From NCBI GenBank assembly GCA_003697125.1, contig RFGB01000164.1:1-35917 (forward strand): a stretch of 35,917 nucleotides of DNA, given 5' to 3'. The DNA is from Alphaproteobacteria bacterium (GTDB lineage Bacteria; Pseudomonadota; Alphaproteobacteria; Rhodobacterales; Rhodobacteraceae). Position 1 is the first letter of the stretch. Every line of letters starts with the position of its first letter. The position numbers and the translations under genes were made by a program. Under the pieces are notes generated by a model. The model was not told the origin of the DNA. It made no database searches and worked only from the letters and a program-made list of their open reading frames with translations. Below, one piece after another: positions 16,428-25,793 of this stretch.

Positions 16428-17438
16428 TCAGCCATCCGCGCCGGCCGCATCCTCGTCTGCCAGGGCAAGGATCCGTTCGGCGGTTGCCGCGTCGGTGATC
16501 ACGACATCGGGCCCGATCAGCCGGATCACCGCCAGCATGATCTCGGCCTTTTCCGTCCCGCCCGAGATCAGGATCTTGGTCCGGATCCTCCGCAGCCGGT
16601 CGGGCGGGAGCGAGATGGCGCGATCGTTGACCGGATGGGGCACCGGCCGGCCCCGCCGGTCGAGGAAATTGTACAGGATGTCCCCCACGGCGCCGGCATC
16701 GATCAGCGACTGGCGTTCGAATGCCGAGAGATGCCCCAGCCGGTAGGATGCGGTCAGCGAGCGGATGTCGCCGCACGAAAGAAGGGCCAGATCGCAGCTT
16801 TCCCCCATCTGCAGGATCTGGTCCAGCCCGCAGCGTTCCAGCAGCGCCTCCTTGGTCTCGACGGAATCGACCAGCGCCGGGGCGGGGATCAGGAAGCCCT
16901 CGGCATCGAACAGCTGGGCGAAGCGCCAGGCGAATTCGGCCGGGTTGAAGCGCCGCGCCCGGGCGATTCCGCCCAGCAGCGACACCACCCTGACCCCTGA
17001 CAGCTGGCGCCCCTCAACGAATGGCAGCATACTGTGCAGCGTCCGGCCCCAGCCGACCCCGATCGTCTGGTCGTCCGCGACCACCTCGGACACATAGGCC
17101 CCTGCCGCGGCGGCGATCAGGCGGGTGGGGTCGGTTCCGGGATCGACGACCGGCACCAGGATCGCCCGCGCCAGGCCGAAGCGCGCGGCCAGCCGGTCCT
17201 GCAGCCGGGCGATCGGCTCGATCTCGGCATTGATGCGGATGACCACCTCGCCGCGGCGGCGGGCCTCGGAAATCAGCCGCGTGATCAGGACCCGGTTCAC
17301 GCCCAGCCGCTCGGCCACCTCGGCCTGGGTCAACCCTTCGATGAAATAGAGCCAGGCGGCCCGGATGCGCAGCTGGCTGTGGGGATCCAGCGCGTCGCGG
17401 GCGCGGTCGAGACCGGAATCGTCCTGATCGTCGGGCAT
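16428..17438 (-). CDS. SorC/DeoR-type sugar-responsive transcriptional regulator
   Basis: This is a 336-aa regulator. The N-terminal HTH is at 36-61 (LTQAEVAERLGVNRVLITRLISEARR). It is followed by a SorC-type effector domain related to sugar-phosphate isomerases, with tracts such as IGVGWGRTLHSML, VVSLLGGI, DLALLSCGDI and LIDAGAVGDILYNFLD (a highly typical SorC motif). SorC proteins sense phosphorylated sugars or polyols. The gene is last in the operon with the oxidoreductase and the E1/E2 genes, so it probably controls the divergent promoter region at 22186-22424. The start is uncertain: ATG 17438 is used, but a GTG at 17477 overlaps the upstream stop by 4 nt (GTGA) and would add 13 residues. 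Confidence 0.92.
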   Translation of the reverse strand: MPDDQDDSGLDRARDALDPHSQLRIRAAWLYFIEGLTQAEVAERLGVNRVLITRLISEARRRGEVVIRINAEIEPIARLQDRLAARFGLARAILVPVVDPGTDPTRLIAAAAGAYVSEVVADDQTIGVGWGRTLHSMLPFVEGRQLSGVRVVSLLGGIARARRFNPAEFAWRFAQLFDAEGFLIPAPALVDSVETKEALLERCGLDQILQMGESCDLALLSCGDIRSLTASYRLGHLSAFERQSLIDAGAVGDILYNFLDRRGRPVPHPVNDRAISLPPDRLRRIRTKILISGGTEKAEIMLAVIRLIGPDVVITDAATAERILALADEDAAGADG

Positions 17439-17473
17439 GGCGCGGGCAGCGGTAGCATGCCCGCGGCCGCCTG

Positions 17474-18838
17474 TCACGACATGCCCCCGCGCAGGAGAGG
17501 CGCGATCGCATCGGGTCGTTCCAGATGGGGAACATGCCCCAGTTCGGGGAACAGATGCAGCGCCACCCTTCCCGGCGCGGTCAGCGCATGCCGCCAGGGG
17601 ATCACCGCGTCACGCCGGCCCCAGATGATGCGGGTCGGCATCCCGACCCGGTCCAGCGCGGCGCGCAGATCGAAGGCCTGCACGCCATCGGGAAACAGGA
17701 TGCCGGCCAGCGCGGCCTGCGCCGCGCGCAGCTGCGCGCACGCGCGCCCGGCCATGGCCTGACGCACATAGCCATCGCTGATCAGCCGCTCATCGGCCAC
17801 CAGCATCCTGAGCCATGGCGCCAGGCTTTCGGGCCGGGTGGCGGCGCAGATCCCGCGCAGCACATCGCCCGCGATCTGCGGTCCCAGCCCGGCCGGAGCG
17901 ATCAGCGTCAGGGCGGCGATGCGCCGCGGGCGCGTGTCGGCCAGCGCCAGCGCCAGCGCACCGCCAAGCGAGTGCCCGACGAGATCGAACTCGGCCAGGT
18001 CCAGCCGGTCGATGGTGTCACGCATCAGCGCGGCAAGCTCGGCAAAGGACCGCACCGCGAGAAGCGGCGATTTTCCGTGTGCCGGCAGATCGATGCGCAG
18101 GATCGGCCGGTCGCCGAGATGCGCCTCGACCGGCGCCCAGGACAGCGAGTCGCTGGCAAATCCGTGCAGCAGCACGACCGGGCGGCCGCGCCCGGCGCCG
18201 CGGCGCGTCACCGACAGCCCGCCGGCCTCGGGCGTGAACCCGGCCGCAGGGGAAGGGACGGGCGACATGGCGGTTTCCAGCCGCGCGCGCACATCCGCGC
18301 CCTGGATGCGGCCGCGCGGCCCGCTGCCCTGCAAGGTGGCGAGATCCAGCCCCGCCTCCCGGGCCAGCCTTCGCGCGGCCGGGGTTGCGCGAAGCCCCGC
18401 GGGCCGGCCTTCGGCGCCGGTTTCGGTCGGCCCGGCCCGTGGCGCACCGATCGCCGCGGGCGCGGCCCCGGCCGTCGCCCCAGACCCATCGCCGCCGCCG
18501 CCGCGACCCGCCGCCGGCGGGATGGCGCCGGTCGCGGACGCCGCCGCCGGCGGGATGGCGCCGGTCGCGGACGCCGCCCCCGGCGGGGGACCGACGGCCT
18601 CCCCCTCGGCATAGATCCAGGCGACCGGCTGGCCGATGGGAACCTCGGCGCCTTCGGGCACGCGATGGTGCAGGAAGCCTTCGGCCTCGGCCTCGACCTC
18701 CATCGCCGCCTTGTCGGTCTCGATGTCGAACAGCGGGGTGCCGCGGCTGACCCTTTCGCCCTCGCCGACATGCCAGACCAGGATCCGCCCGGTGGTCATG
18801 TCCATGTCCACCTTGGGCATGATGACCTCGACGGGCAT
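17474..18838 (-). CDS. acoC: E2-like protein: lipoyl domain, PSBD and alpha/beta hydrolase (AcoC type)
   Basis: This should be the lipoyl-bearing component of an acetoin-dehydrogenase-type complex, 454 aa. The lipoyl domain is at 1-78 with lipoyl-lysine K43 in DIETDKAAM. An Ala/Gly/Pro linker (81-145) contains an exact 11-residue tandem duplication. The peripheral-subunit-binding domain follows (150-187, ATPAARRLAREAGLDL then GSGPRGRIQGADV). Next comes an alpha/beta hydrolase (about 208-450) with HGF oxyanion (225), nucleophile S290 in GHSLGG, D410 in GRRD and H435 in GHVPH. AcoC of acetoin cleavage has this hydrolase in place of the CAT acyltransferase core; a PSBD is an addition compared with the shorter AcoC form I recall. 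It overlaps the E1 beta stop by 1 nt (TGATG). No E3 gene is nearby, so a shared lipoamide dehydrogenase must be used. Confidence 0.93.
   Translation of the reverse strand: MPVEVIMPKVDMDMTTGRILVWHVGEGERVSRGTPLFDIETDKAAMEVEAEAEGFLHHRVPEGAEVPIGQPVAWIYAEGEAVGPPPGAASATGAIPPAAASATGAIPPAAGRGGGGDGSGATAGAAPAAIGAPRAGPTETGAEGRPAGLRATPAARRLAREAGLDLATLQGSGPRGRIQGADVRARLETAMSPVPSPAAGFTPEAGGLSVTRRGAGRGRPVVLLHGFASDSLSWAPVEAHLGDRPILRIDLPAHGKSPLLAVRSFAELAALMRDTIDRLDLAEFDLVGHSLGGALALALADTRPRRIAALTLIAPAGLGPQIAGDVLRGICAATRPESLAPWLRMLVADERLISDGYVRQAMAGRACAQLRAAQAALAGILFPDGVQAFDLRAALDRVGMPTRIIWGRRDAVIPWRHALTAPGRVALHLFPELGHVPHLERPDAIAPLLRGGMS
18508..18573. repeat. Exact 33-bp tandem repeat in the acoC-like linker
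   Basis: Copies at 18508-18540 and 18541-18573 are identical; a partial third copy starts at 18574. They encode a duplicated Ala/Pro/Gly unit of 11 residues (ASATGAIPPAA) between the lipoyl and PSBD domains. In-frame repeat length means copy number can change without breaking the gene. Confidence 0.9.
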
Positions 18839-19841
18839 CAGAGGCGGCCCCCCGCCAGCGCCCGCGCCGCCGCGACGATGTCGGGCACCTGCGGCACCGC
18901 GGCCTTCTCCAGTTCCGGATTGTAGGGGATCGGCGCCTCGGCCCCCCCGAGGCGGATGATCGGCGCATCCAGAAAGTCGAACGCGTCGCTTTCCGCCACC
19001 ATGGCGCTGATCTCGGCACCGATGCCCAGCGTCTTGACGCCTTCATAGACGCAGATCAGCCGGCCGGTGCGGCGCACCGCATCCAGGATGGTATCGCGAT
19101 CGATGGGCCGGATCGAGCGCAGGTCGATCACCTCGGCCTCGATCCCCTCGGCCGACAGCGCCTCGGCCGCCTCCAGCGCGCGGTGGACCATGATCGCGCC
19201 CGCCACGATGCACAGATCCCGCCCGGGGCGGCGAATGGCGGCCTTGCCGATGGGGACGGTGTAGTGCCCCTCCGGCACCGGCCCCTTCATCTTGTAGAGG
19301 AGCTTGTGCTCGAAGATCAGCACCGGGTCGGGATCCTCGAGCGCGGCGAGCAGCAGCCCCTTGGCATCGGCGGGCGTGCTGGGCTGCACCACCTTCAGCC
19401 CGGGGACATGGCCGAACCAGGCCTCCAGGCTCTGGCTGTGCTGGGCGGCGGCGCCGGTTCCCGATCCTGCCGGAAAGCGCATCACCACCGGCACCGAGAC
19501 CGCGCCGCCCAGCATGTACCGGATCTTTGCCGCCTGATTGACGATCTGCTCCATCGCCAGCGTGGCGAAATCCGAGAACTGGAATTCGTAGATCGGCCGC
19601 AGCCCGGTCATCGCGGCGCCGATCGCGACGCCCGCGCCGCCGAGTTCCGAGATGGGCGTATCGATCACGCGATCCTCGCCGTATCTGTGGACGAGATCGC
19701 CGGTAACCTGGAAGGCGCCGCCATAGACGCCGATATCCTCGCCCATCAGGATCACCCGCGGGTCCGAGGCAAGCGCGATGTCCATCGCTTCGCGCAGGGC
19801 CTCGGCATAGGACAGCTCGCGCACGCCGCCGCCGGCCGTGG

Positions 19842-19845
<4 letters not shown>
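18838..19845 (-). CDS. acoB: TPP-dependent dehydrogenase E1 component beta subunit (AcoB/PdhB type)
   Basis: This 335-aa subunit forms the alpha2beta2 E1 heterotetramer with the product of the overlapping upstream gene. It shows [45 protein letters not shown], then [21 protein letters not shown], and the C-terminal transketolase domain with [12 protein letters not shown]. It is typical of acetoin, pyruvate and branched-chain E1 beta proteins (about 325-340 aa). The start at 19845 overlaps the alpha stop by 4 nt (ATGA). The AcoC-type E2 that follows favours the acetoin-dehydrogenase branch, but substrate specificity is not readable here, and the sugar transporter and SAF oxidoreductase suggest a different alpha-hydroxyketone or 2-keto acid. 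Confidence 0.94.
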
Positions 19846-20853
<1,008 letters not shown>

Positions 20854-20861
<8 letters not shown>

Positions 20862-22185
20862 GGGATGCCTCCTTGCCGTGCAGCATCTCGTCCTGGCGCC
20901 GGCGCAGCGCGACGATCGGAGAGTCCGGCAGGGCGACGTTGTCGGCGGTCAGAAGCGCGCCCCTGGCGACCGGCCGGGTGACGCGCGCGCCGGCAAGGAC
21001 CCCGGCGGGATGGGCGCGGGCGGCGCGCGCGCGCCCTGCCTCCATCGCCCAGGCGCGATAGCTGTATTCGCCGATCTGGTCCAGGGTTTCCCCGGGCGCG
21101 AGATCGCGCTTGGCGACGGCGCAGACCTCGGCAACCGGCCGGTCCAGCGGCACCATGTCCGCCTTGCCGTGCAGGACGGCGCGCGCGCAGGTCAGCGGCA
21201 CCTCGAGCGAGGTGAGGTGATAGGGCCGGATCAGCGCGAAATAGGGGCCGTCTCCCATCTTCAGGTCGCGCAGCCGCTCATGCACCCGGGGATGCTCGGC
21301 ATGGATGATGACGAAGACGCCGGGCGCGACGCCCTGCCCCACGGAATAGTCGACCCGCCCGACATCCGACAGCACGCCACCGTCGCGGGCCGGGATCAGG
21401 GTGCGCGCGAGATCCCGCGGACCTGCCGCCGGGCCGTGCATGCCGTCGACATCGGGGATCAGGCCGGTGGCGTTGGCGATGGCGCACATCTCGACCATCG
21501 TCTTCGACCCGTCGACGAATTCCACCAGCAGGCGCGGGTTCATGTTGCGGCGCGCCGCCTCCTCGGCATAGGCGTCCGGGGTGGCGTCGATGTCGAGCGG
21601 GTTGTTCTTCCCCTTGCCTGCGCACACGATCCGGTGGCCCATTGCCGAGGCGAACTCGATCAGCTCCATGCAGGCCGACGGCTCGTCGCCCGCGCCCAGG
21701 GTATAAACCACGCCCAGCCGGTCGGCCTCGCGCCGCAGATAGGCGCCGATGGTCACGTCGGCCTCGACATTCATCATCACGAGATGCTTGCCATGCTGCA
21801 TGGCGCGCAGGCCGATCTCGGCCCCGACCGCGGGCACGCCGGTCGCATCGACGATCACGTCGATCAGATCCGATCCGATCAGCGCCCCCGCATCGCCGGT
21901 CACCGCCGTGCGCCCCCGCGCGATCGCGGCATCGGCCGCGGCGGGGGTCGCGACCTCGACGCTGTGGCCGGCCTCGCGGCGCGCGATCTCCACCGCCCGA
22001 TGCGCCGCCGCGAGATCGATCTCGGCGATCGCGGCAACCTCGATGCCGTCCATCAGTGCGGTGCGCGTGACGATGTCGGTGCCCATCTCGCCGGAGCCGA
22101 CAAGACCGATCCTGACCGGGCGGCCCGCATCGGCGCGCTGCTTCAGCTCGCGCGCCAGCCCCGTCAGTGCGACATTGGTTGCCAT
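20854..22185 (-). CDS. SAF-domain NAD(P)-dependent oxidoreductase (COG4091-like, homoserine dehydrogenase-related)
   Basis: This is a 443-aa cytoplasmic protein. The Rossmann fold has IGLVGSGEMGTDI (GSGEMG at 30-35) and an acidic residue at the end of beta-2 (AEID). A middle catalytic domain includes IVDATGVPAVGAEIGL, MMNVEADVTIG and YTLGAGDEPSACMELIEFA. A C-terminal SAF-like domain (about 360-425) contains AKRDLAPGETLD and TRPVARGALLTADNV. This matches what is annotated as predicted homoserine dehydrogenase with SAF domain. I do not know a firm biochemical assignment; the SAF fold is shared with sugar-acid dehydratases and sialic acid synthase-like proteins. ATG 22185 has GGAAGGA just upstream. 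It is the first gene of the leftward operon and divergent from the sugar importer, so it probably oxidises or rearranges the imported polyol or sugar acid. Confidence 0.88.
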
Positions 22186-22218
22186 CTGTCCTTCCCTTGC
22201 TGCCACGGCAAGGATTCA

Positions 22219-22250
22219 GAACATTCGTTCAGGTGTCAACCGCAATGTTC
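22219..22250. promoter_or_regulatory. Inverted repeat GAACATT-N18-AATGTTC
   Basis: Two perfect 7-bp arms (22219-22225 and 22244-22250) enclose the leftward -35 box. Arm spacing puts them about 2.4 turns apart. This is a candidate operator, possibly for the SorC-type protein. Confidence 0.5.
22233..22238 (-). promoter_or_regulatory. -35 box of the leftward (SAF oxidoreductase-E1-E2-sorC) promoter
   Basis: A perfect TTGACA on the minus strand, 48 nt upstream of the oxidoreductase start. The matching -10 is poor (AATCCT after 17 nt), suggesting an activator-dependent or regulated promoter. It lies inside the inverted repeat at 22219-22250. Confidence 0.45.
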
Positions 22251-22253
22251 ATC

Positions 22254-22358
22254 TGCACGAAGGAGCCACTTGACAATTGCACGGGCGTGGCTTTCACTCG
22301 GGATCCTGTGCACATGTGTTATGCACACGGTTCAAACGTGCACGGCAAGCCACGCCCG
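22254..22358. promoter_or_regulatory. Operator-like cluster: TGCACR boxes and 12-bp inverted repeat
   Basis: TGCACG/TGCACA occurs at 22254, 22278, 22322 and 22339. TGTGCA (22307-22312) and TGCACA (22322-22327) form an inverted pair. Separately, CGGGCGTGGCTT (22282-22293) and AAGCCACGCCCG (22347-22358) are perfect 12-bp inverted arms, 65 bp centre to centre, enclosing it. SorC-family proteins often act as tetramers at paired sites, so looping is plausible. Confidence 0.5.
22270..22298 (+). promoter_or_regulatory. Putative promoter of the sugar ABC/pfkB operon
   Basis: A perfect TTGACA (22270-22275) is followed after 17 nt by a weak -10 TTCACT (22293-22298). The -35 is flanked by TGCACG boxes at 22254-22259 and 22278-22283. 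Confidence 0.45.
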
Positions 22359-22424
22359 GCGCCGCACCCGCCGGGCAGTCGAACCGGTCCCGGCCCGACC
22401 CGGGGACGACCAAGGGAGGATCAG

Positions 22425-23972
22425 ATGACATTCCGCCTCACGCGCCGCGCATTCCTGAGGAGCGGATCCGCAGCGGGGATCGCGGCGGCGGCCGCGCCGC
22501 TTGGCGTGCCCGCCCTCGCCCAGAGCAGCCTGCCGGACCCGGCCAGCGTGCTCGCCGACATCTCGATCAGCAAGTATGTGCGGGCCGACTACCGCGCCCT
22601 CTACGGCATGTCCGATGACAAGCCGCTGTGGGATCCGAAAAAGGACTGGATCCGCACGGTGGACTGGGAGCGGGTCCGCGCCGAGCTGGCCGGCACGCGG
22701 GTGCGCTTCGCGATCGGCGCCGCGGACACCGAATCGGCCGCCGAGGGCCTTGCGCCCTTCGAGGCGCTGTCGGGCATCAAGGTGGAGCTTGTCCCGATCC
22801 CCGATGACAGCATGTATGACAAGGTGCTGGCCGAGTTCATCTCGGGCAACGCCTCATTCGACGCGCTGCAGTTCTTCTCGCCCTGGATGGGCGATTTCGC
22901 CGCGCCGGGCTTCCTGTATCCGCTGGATGAATTCGCAGAGAAGTGGAAGCTGCCCCTGGATGATTTCTATGACACATACCGCCTGAACTACGGTTATTTC
23001 AATGGGCGGATGTATGGCATTCCCTTCGACTGCGACATCCAGATGGTCCACCTGCGCAAGGGCTATGTCGAGAAGGTTCTGGGCGGGCCGATCGACAAGG
23101 CGCATTCGGTGCCGACCTATGACGATCTGATCCGCCTTGCGCGCGAGCTGAACAATGTCGAGCCGGGGGTCTCCGGCGTCGGCCTGATGCTCGCTCCCGG
23201 CTTCTGGTCCACCTATACGTGGGAGCACATCGCCACCCAGGCGGGGATGATGCTCTTCAACGAGAAGTGGGAGCCGATCTTCAACGATGATGCCGGGATC
23301 AAGGGGCTCGAGATCATCCTGGAACTCGCCAAGCACGCCAATCCCGGGCATGCGGGGGCGGGCTGGCCCGAGAACCGCGCGGCCTGGCTGGGCGGTCAGG
23401 TGGCCACCAACATCAGCTGGCAGGATTCCGGCACGCAGGCGATGCGTCCCGACCAGTCGCAGATCGTCGGCGACTTCGTGACGATCTACGAGCCGCGGAT
23501 CCCCGGCGGGCGCTTCGCGCCGCCCAACATCGCCGGCTCCACCTCCTGCGTCGCGGCGGCGGCGCGCAACCCCGAAGGCGCCTTCCTGATGCTGGGCTTC
23601 CTGACCACCGCCTCGATCATGGCGATGAACGAGGCCAATGCCAACGGCGTGGCGCCCGGCTACAAGTCGGTGCTGGAGAACCCGAACCTGCAGGCCGTCT
23701 CGCAGCCCGCGAAGGTCTGGGGGGACAGCCTGCACCATGCCTGGTGCGCGCCGCGCATTCCCGGCGCCTTCCCCATCGAGCAGGCGATCGGGAACGAGAT
23801 CAACAAGGCCGTCGTCGGCCGGATCTCGGCCAGGGAAGCGCTTGACAATGCAGTGGCCGCGGTGCGCCAGATCATGGCGGAGAACGGCTTCTACGCCGGC
23901 AACGACCCGGTGGACTATGCCGCGGTTGCGCCGGGACTGTATGTCGGCGAAGGCAAGCCGCTGCCCTTCTGA
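22425..23972 (+). CDS. Extracellular sugar/polyol-type substrate-binding protein, Tat-exported
   Basis: This is the periplasmic receptor of a carbohydrate (CUT1) importer, 515 aa, longer than the usual 400-440. The N-terminus has a twin-arginine signal (TRRAFLRSG at 6-14) followed by a hydrophobic Ala-rich stretch and an ALAQ cleavage site. Tat export implies folding, perhaps with a cofactor or quickly, before secretion. The mature sequence has solute-binding features such as FEALSGIKVELVPIPDD, DALQFFSPWMGDFA and YGIPFDCDIQMVHLRK, with many Trp/Tyr in the second lobe. GGAGG precedes ATG 22425; the frame is open further upstream but lacks a site. It is first in the operon with two permeases, ATPase and PfkB kinase. 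Ligand unknown; polyol or unusual sugar is likely. Confidence 0.93.
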   Translation: MTFRLTRRAFLRSGSAAGIAAAAAPLGVPALAQSSLPDPASVLADISISKYVRADYRALYGMSDDKPLWDPKKDWIRTVDWERVRAELAGTRVRFAIGAADTESAAEGLAPFEALSGIKVELVPIPDDSMYDKVLAEFISGNASFDALQFFSPWMGDFAAPGFLYPLDEFAEKWKLPLDDFYDTYRLNYGYFNGRMYGIPFDCDIQMVHLRKGYVEKVLGGPIDKAHSVPTYDDLIRLARELNNVEPGVSGVGLMLAPGFWSTYTWEHIATQAGMMLFNEKWEPIFNDDAGIKGLEIILELAKHANPGHAGAGWPENRAAWLGGQVATNISWQDSGTQAMRPDQSQIVGDFVTIYEPRIPGGRFAPPNIAGSTSCVAAAARNPEGAFLMLGFLTTASIMAMNEANANGVAPGYKSVLENPNLQAVSQPAKVWGDSLHHAWCAPRIPGAFPIEQAIGNEINKAVVGRISAREALDNAVAAVRQIMAENGFYAGNDPVDYAAVAPGLYVGEGKPLPF

Positions 23973-24000
23973 CGGCGCGACGATAAGGGAGTCGGCAGGG

Positions 24001-24942
24001 TTGACCGAGTCGCCTGTCCCCGCCGGGGCGGAGAGATCCGCCCCGGCACGGCCCGCGCAGGGCCGCTACCGGCGTCGCAGCCGGCGCCTGCGCGTGCTGT
24101 TTCCCTATCTGCTGGTCGCGCCCGCGGTCATCTATCTGCTGCTGATCACGCTGTATCCGGGGATCTTCGCCCTGGTGCAGAGTTTTCACGCGGTGAAGTT
24201 CGGGCCGTGGACCTATGTGGGCCTGGCCAATTACGAGCGGCTGCTGGCCGATCCGCAGTTCTGGGGCGCATTGTGGAACACCTTCGTGATCGGCGCGATC
24301 TCGCTGGCGTTGCAATGCGTCATCGCGCTGGCGCTTGCCTATCACGCCTATCGCGATCCGTGGGTGCGCGGCTGGCGGATCATCTTCCTGGTGCCGATGC
24401 TGTTCATGCCATCGGCGGTGGCCTTCCTGTTCAAGCTCGCCTTCCTGGATGCGCGCGTCGTCTCGGACATCCTGATCCGTCTGGGGCTGATCGAACAGAA
24501 CCTGTCAATCCAGTCCTCGGTGTGGATGAGCCGGGCGGTGCTGATCCTGGCGGATGTGTGGCAGTGGACGCCCTTCCTGTTCATCATCTTCGTGGCCGCG
24601 CTTCAGGGCCAGGACGAGGAGATCGAGGAGGCGGCCCGCCTCGACGGGGCATCCTGGTTCCAGGTGTTCTGGAATGTCTCGCTGCCGCTGATGCGCCCGG
24701 TGATCGCCGTTGCGCTGACGCTGCGCGCGATCGACATCACCACGATGTTCGCCAATGTCTTCATCATCACCAAGGGCGGCCCGGCCTTCGGCACCGAGAC
24801 GATCAGCTATTTCGTCTACCGGACCGGCTTCAAGTTCTTCAACTTCGGCTATGCCTCGGCCGCAAGCGTCGTCATGCTTGTTCTGACCATCGTGATCGCC
24901 CAGACCGTGGTCAAGCGCGCCTTCCGTTCGGCGAGGAGCTGA
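24001..24942 (+). CDS. Carbohydrate ABC transporter permease (MalF/UgpA type)
   Basis: This is a 313-aa inner-membrane permease with about six membrane segments after a basic N-terminus (RYRRRSRRLR). The EAA-loop reads EEAARLDGASWFQVFWNVSLP followed by L-M-R-P, the coupling helix to the ATPase. No ATG is available before the first membrane segment, so the start is taken as TTG 24001, with AAGGGAG 9 nt upstream; the reading frame opens inside the previous gene and cannot all be real. It follows the binding-protein stop by 28 nt and precedes the second permease by 3 nt. Confidence 0.9.
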   Translation: MTESPVPAGAERSAPARPAQGRYRRRSRRLRVLFPYLLVAPAVIYLLLITLYPGIFALVQSFHAVKFGPWTYVGLANYERLLADPQFWGALWNTFVIGAISLALQCVIALALAYHAYRDPWVRGWRIIFLVPMLFMPSAVAFLFKLAFLDARVVSDILIRLGLIEQNLSIQSSVWMSRAVLILADVWQWTPFLFIIFVAALQGQDEEIEEAARLDGASWFQVFWNVSLPLMRPVIAVALTLRAIDITTMFANVFIITKGGPAFGTETISYFVYRTGFKFFNFGYASAASVVMLVLTIVIAQTVVKRAFRSARS

Positions 24943-24945
24943 GAG

Positions 24946-25788
24946 ATGGCAAGCCTTCGCACGACCCGCCGCGACAGCAGGCTGCTGCGCTATCTCATTC
25001 TCGGGACATGGGCCCTGGTCTGCCTCGTTCCGGTGGCATGGTTCCTGTCCATCGGTCTGCGCCCGCGGGTCGAGATCATCACCCCGCGCCCGATCTACTG
25101 GCCGACATTCTCGCTCGATGCCTGGCACATGATCTGGGAAGACTGGCCCATGGCGCGCTATCTGCGCAACTCGGTGGCGGCGATCTTCGGGTCGGTGCTG
25201 ATCGATCTGGTTCTGGCGATCCCGGCGGCCTATTCCCTGGCCCGCTATCAGTATCGCGGGCGTGACGACATCGCCTTCTACATCCTGTCGACCCGGATGA
25301 TGGCGCCGGCGATCGTGGCGATCCCCATCTTCTTCCTTTTCCGCAGCCTGGGACTTCTGGACACGGTCTGGGCGCTGATGATCGTCTATGCCGCGATCAA
25401 CCTGAGCCTGGTGACCTGGATCATCCGCAGCTACATGCTCGACATCCCCAAGGAACTGGAGGATGCCGCCCGCACCGACGGCGCCTCGGACCTCAGGATC
25501 CTGTGGGAGGTGATCGTGCCCGCGATCCGCCCGGGCATCATCACCGCAAGCGTGATCGCGATGATCTTCGCGATCAACGAATTCCTGTTCACGCTGCTGA
25601 TCGCCTCGACCCCCAATGCCTATACGATGTCCGTCGCGCTGGCCAACTTCACCGGCGGTTCGGACGGCGTGATCTACAACGCCATCGCCCTTGTCGCCTT
25701 CCTGGCCTTCCTGCCGGTGTTCCTGGTGGTCCTGCTGATCCAGCGGCATCTGAGCCGGGGGCTGACGATGGGCGCTGTGAAGGGATAG
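24946..25788 (+). CDS. Carbohydrate ABC transporter permease (MalG/UgpE type)
   Basis: This is the partner permease, 280 aa with six predicted membrane segments. The EAA-loop is ELEDAARTDGASDLRILWEV followed by IVPAIRPG. The C-terminus QRHLSRGLTMGAVKG is characteristic of the MalG family of CUT1 importers. ATG 24946 begins 3 nt after the first permease stop, within GAGAG, so translation is probably coupled. Confidence 0.95.
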   Translation: MASLRTTRRDSRLLRYLILGTWALVCLVPVAWFLSIGLRPRVEIITPRPIYWPTFSLDAWHMIWEDWPMARYLRNSVAAIFGSVLIDLVLAIPAAYSLARYQYRGRDDIAFYILSTRMMAPAIVAIPIFFLFRSLGLLDTVWALMIVYAAINLSLVTWIIRSYMLDIPKELEDAARTDGASDLRILWEVIVPAIRPGIITASVIAMIFAINEFLFTLLIASTPNAYTMSVALANFTGGSDGVIYNAIALVAFLAFLPVFLVVLLIQRHLSRGLTMGAVKG

Positions 25789-25793
25789 CCGGC

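Noticed and set aside
16120-16776. 218-codon minus-strand frame running from the SorC gene into the intergenic region
   Set aside because: Wrong frame of the SorC gene, then Pro/Arg-rich sequence with no support.
18484-18600. Short tandem repeats taken at first for a CRISPR-like or mobile repeat
   Set aside because: They are in frame, translate to an Ala/Pro linker, and have no spacers.
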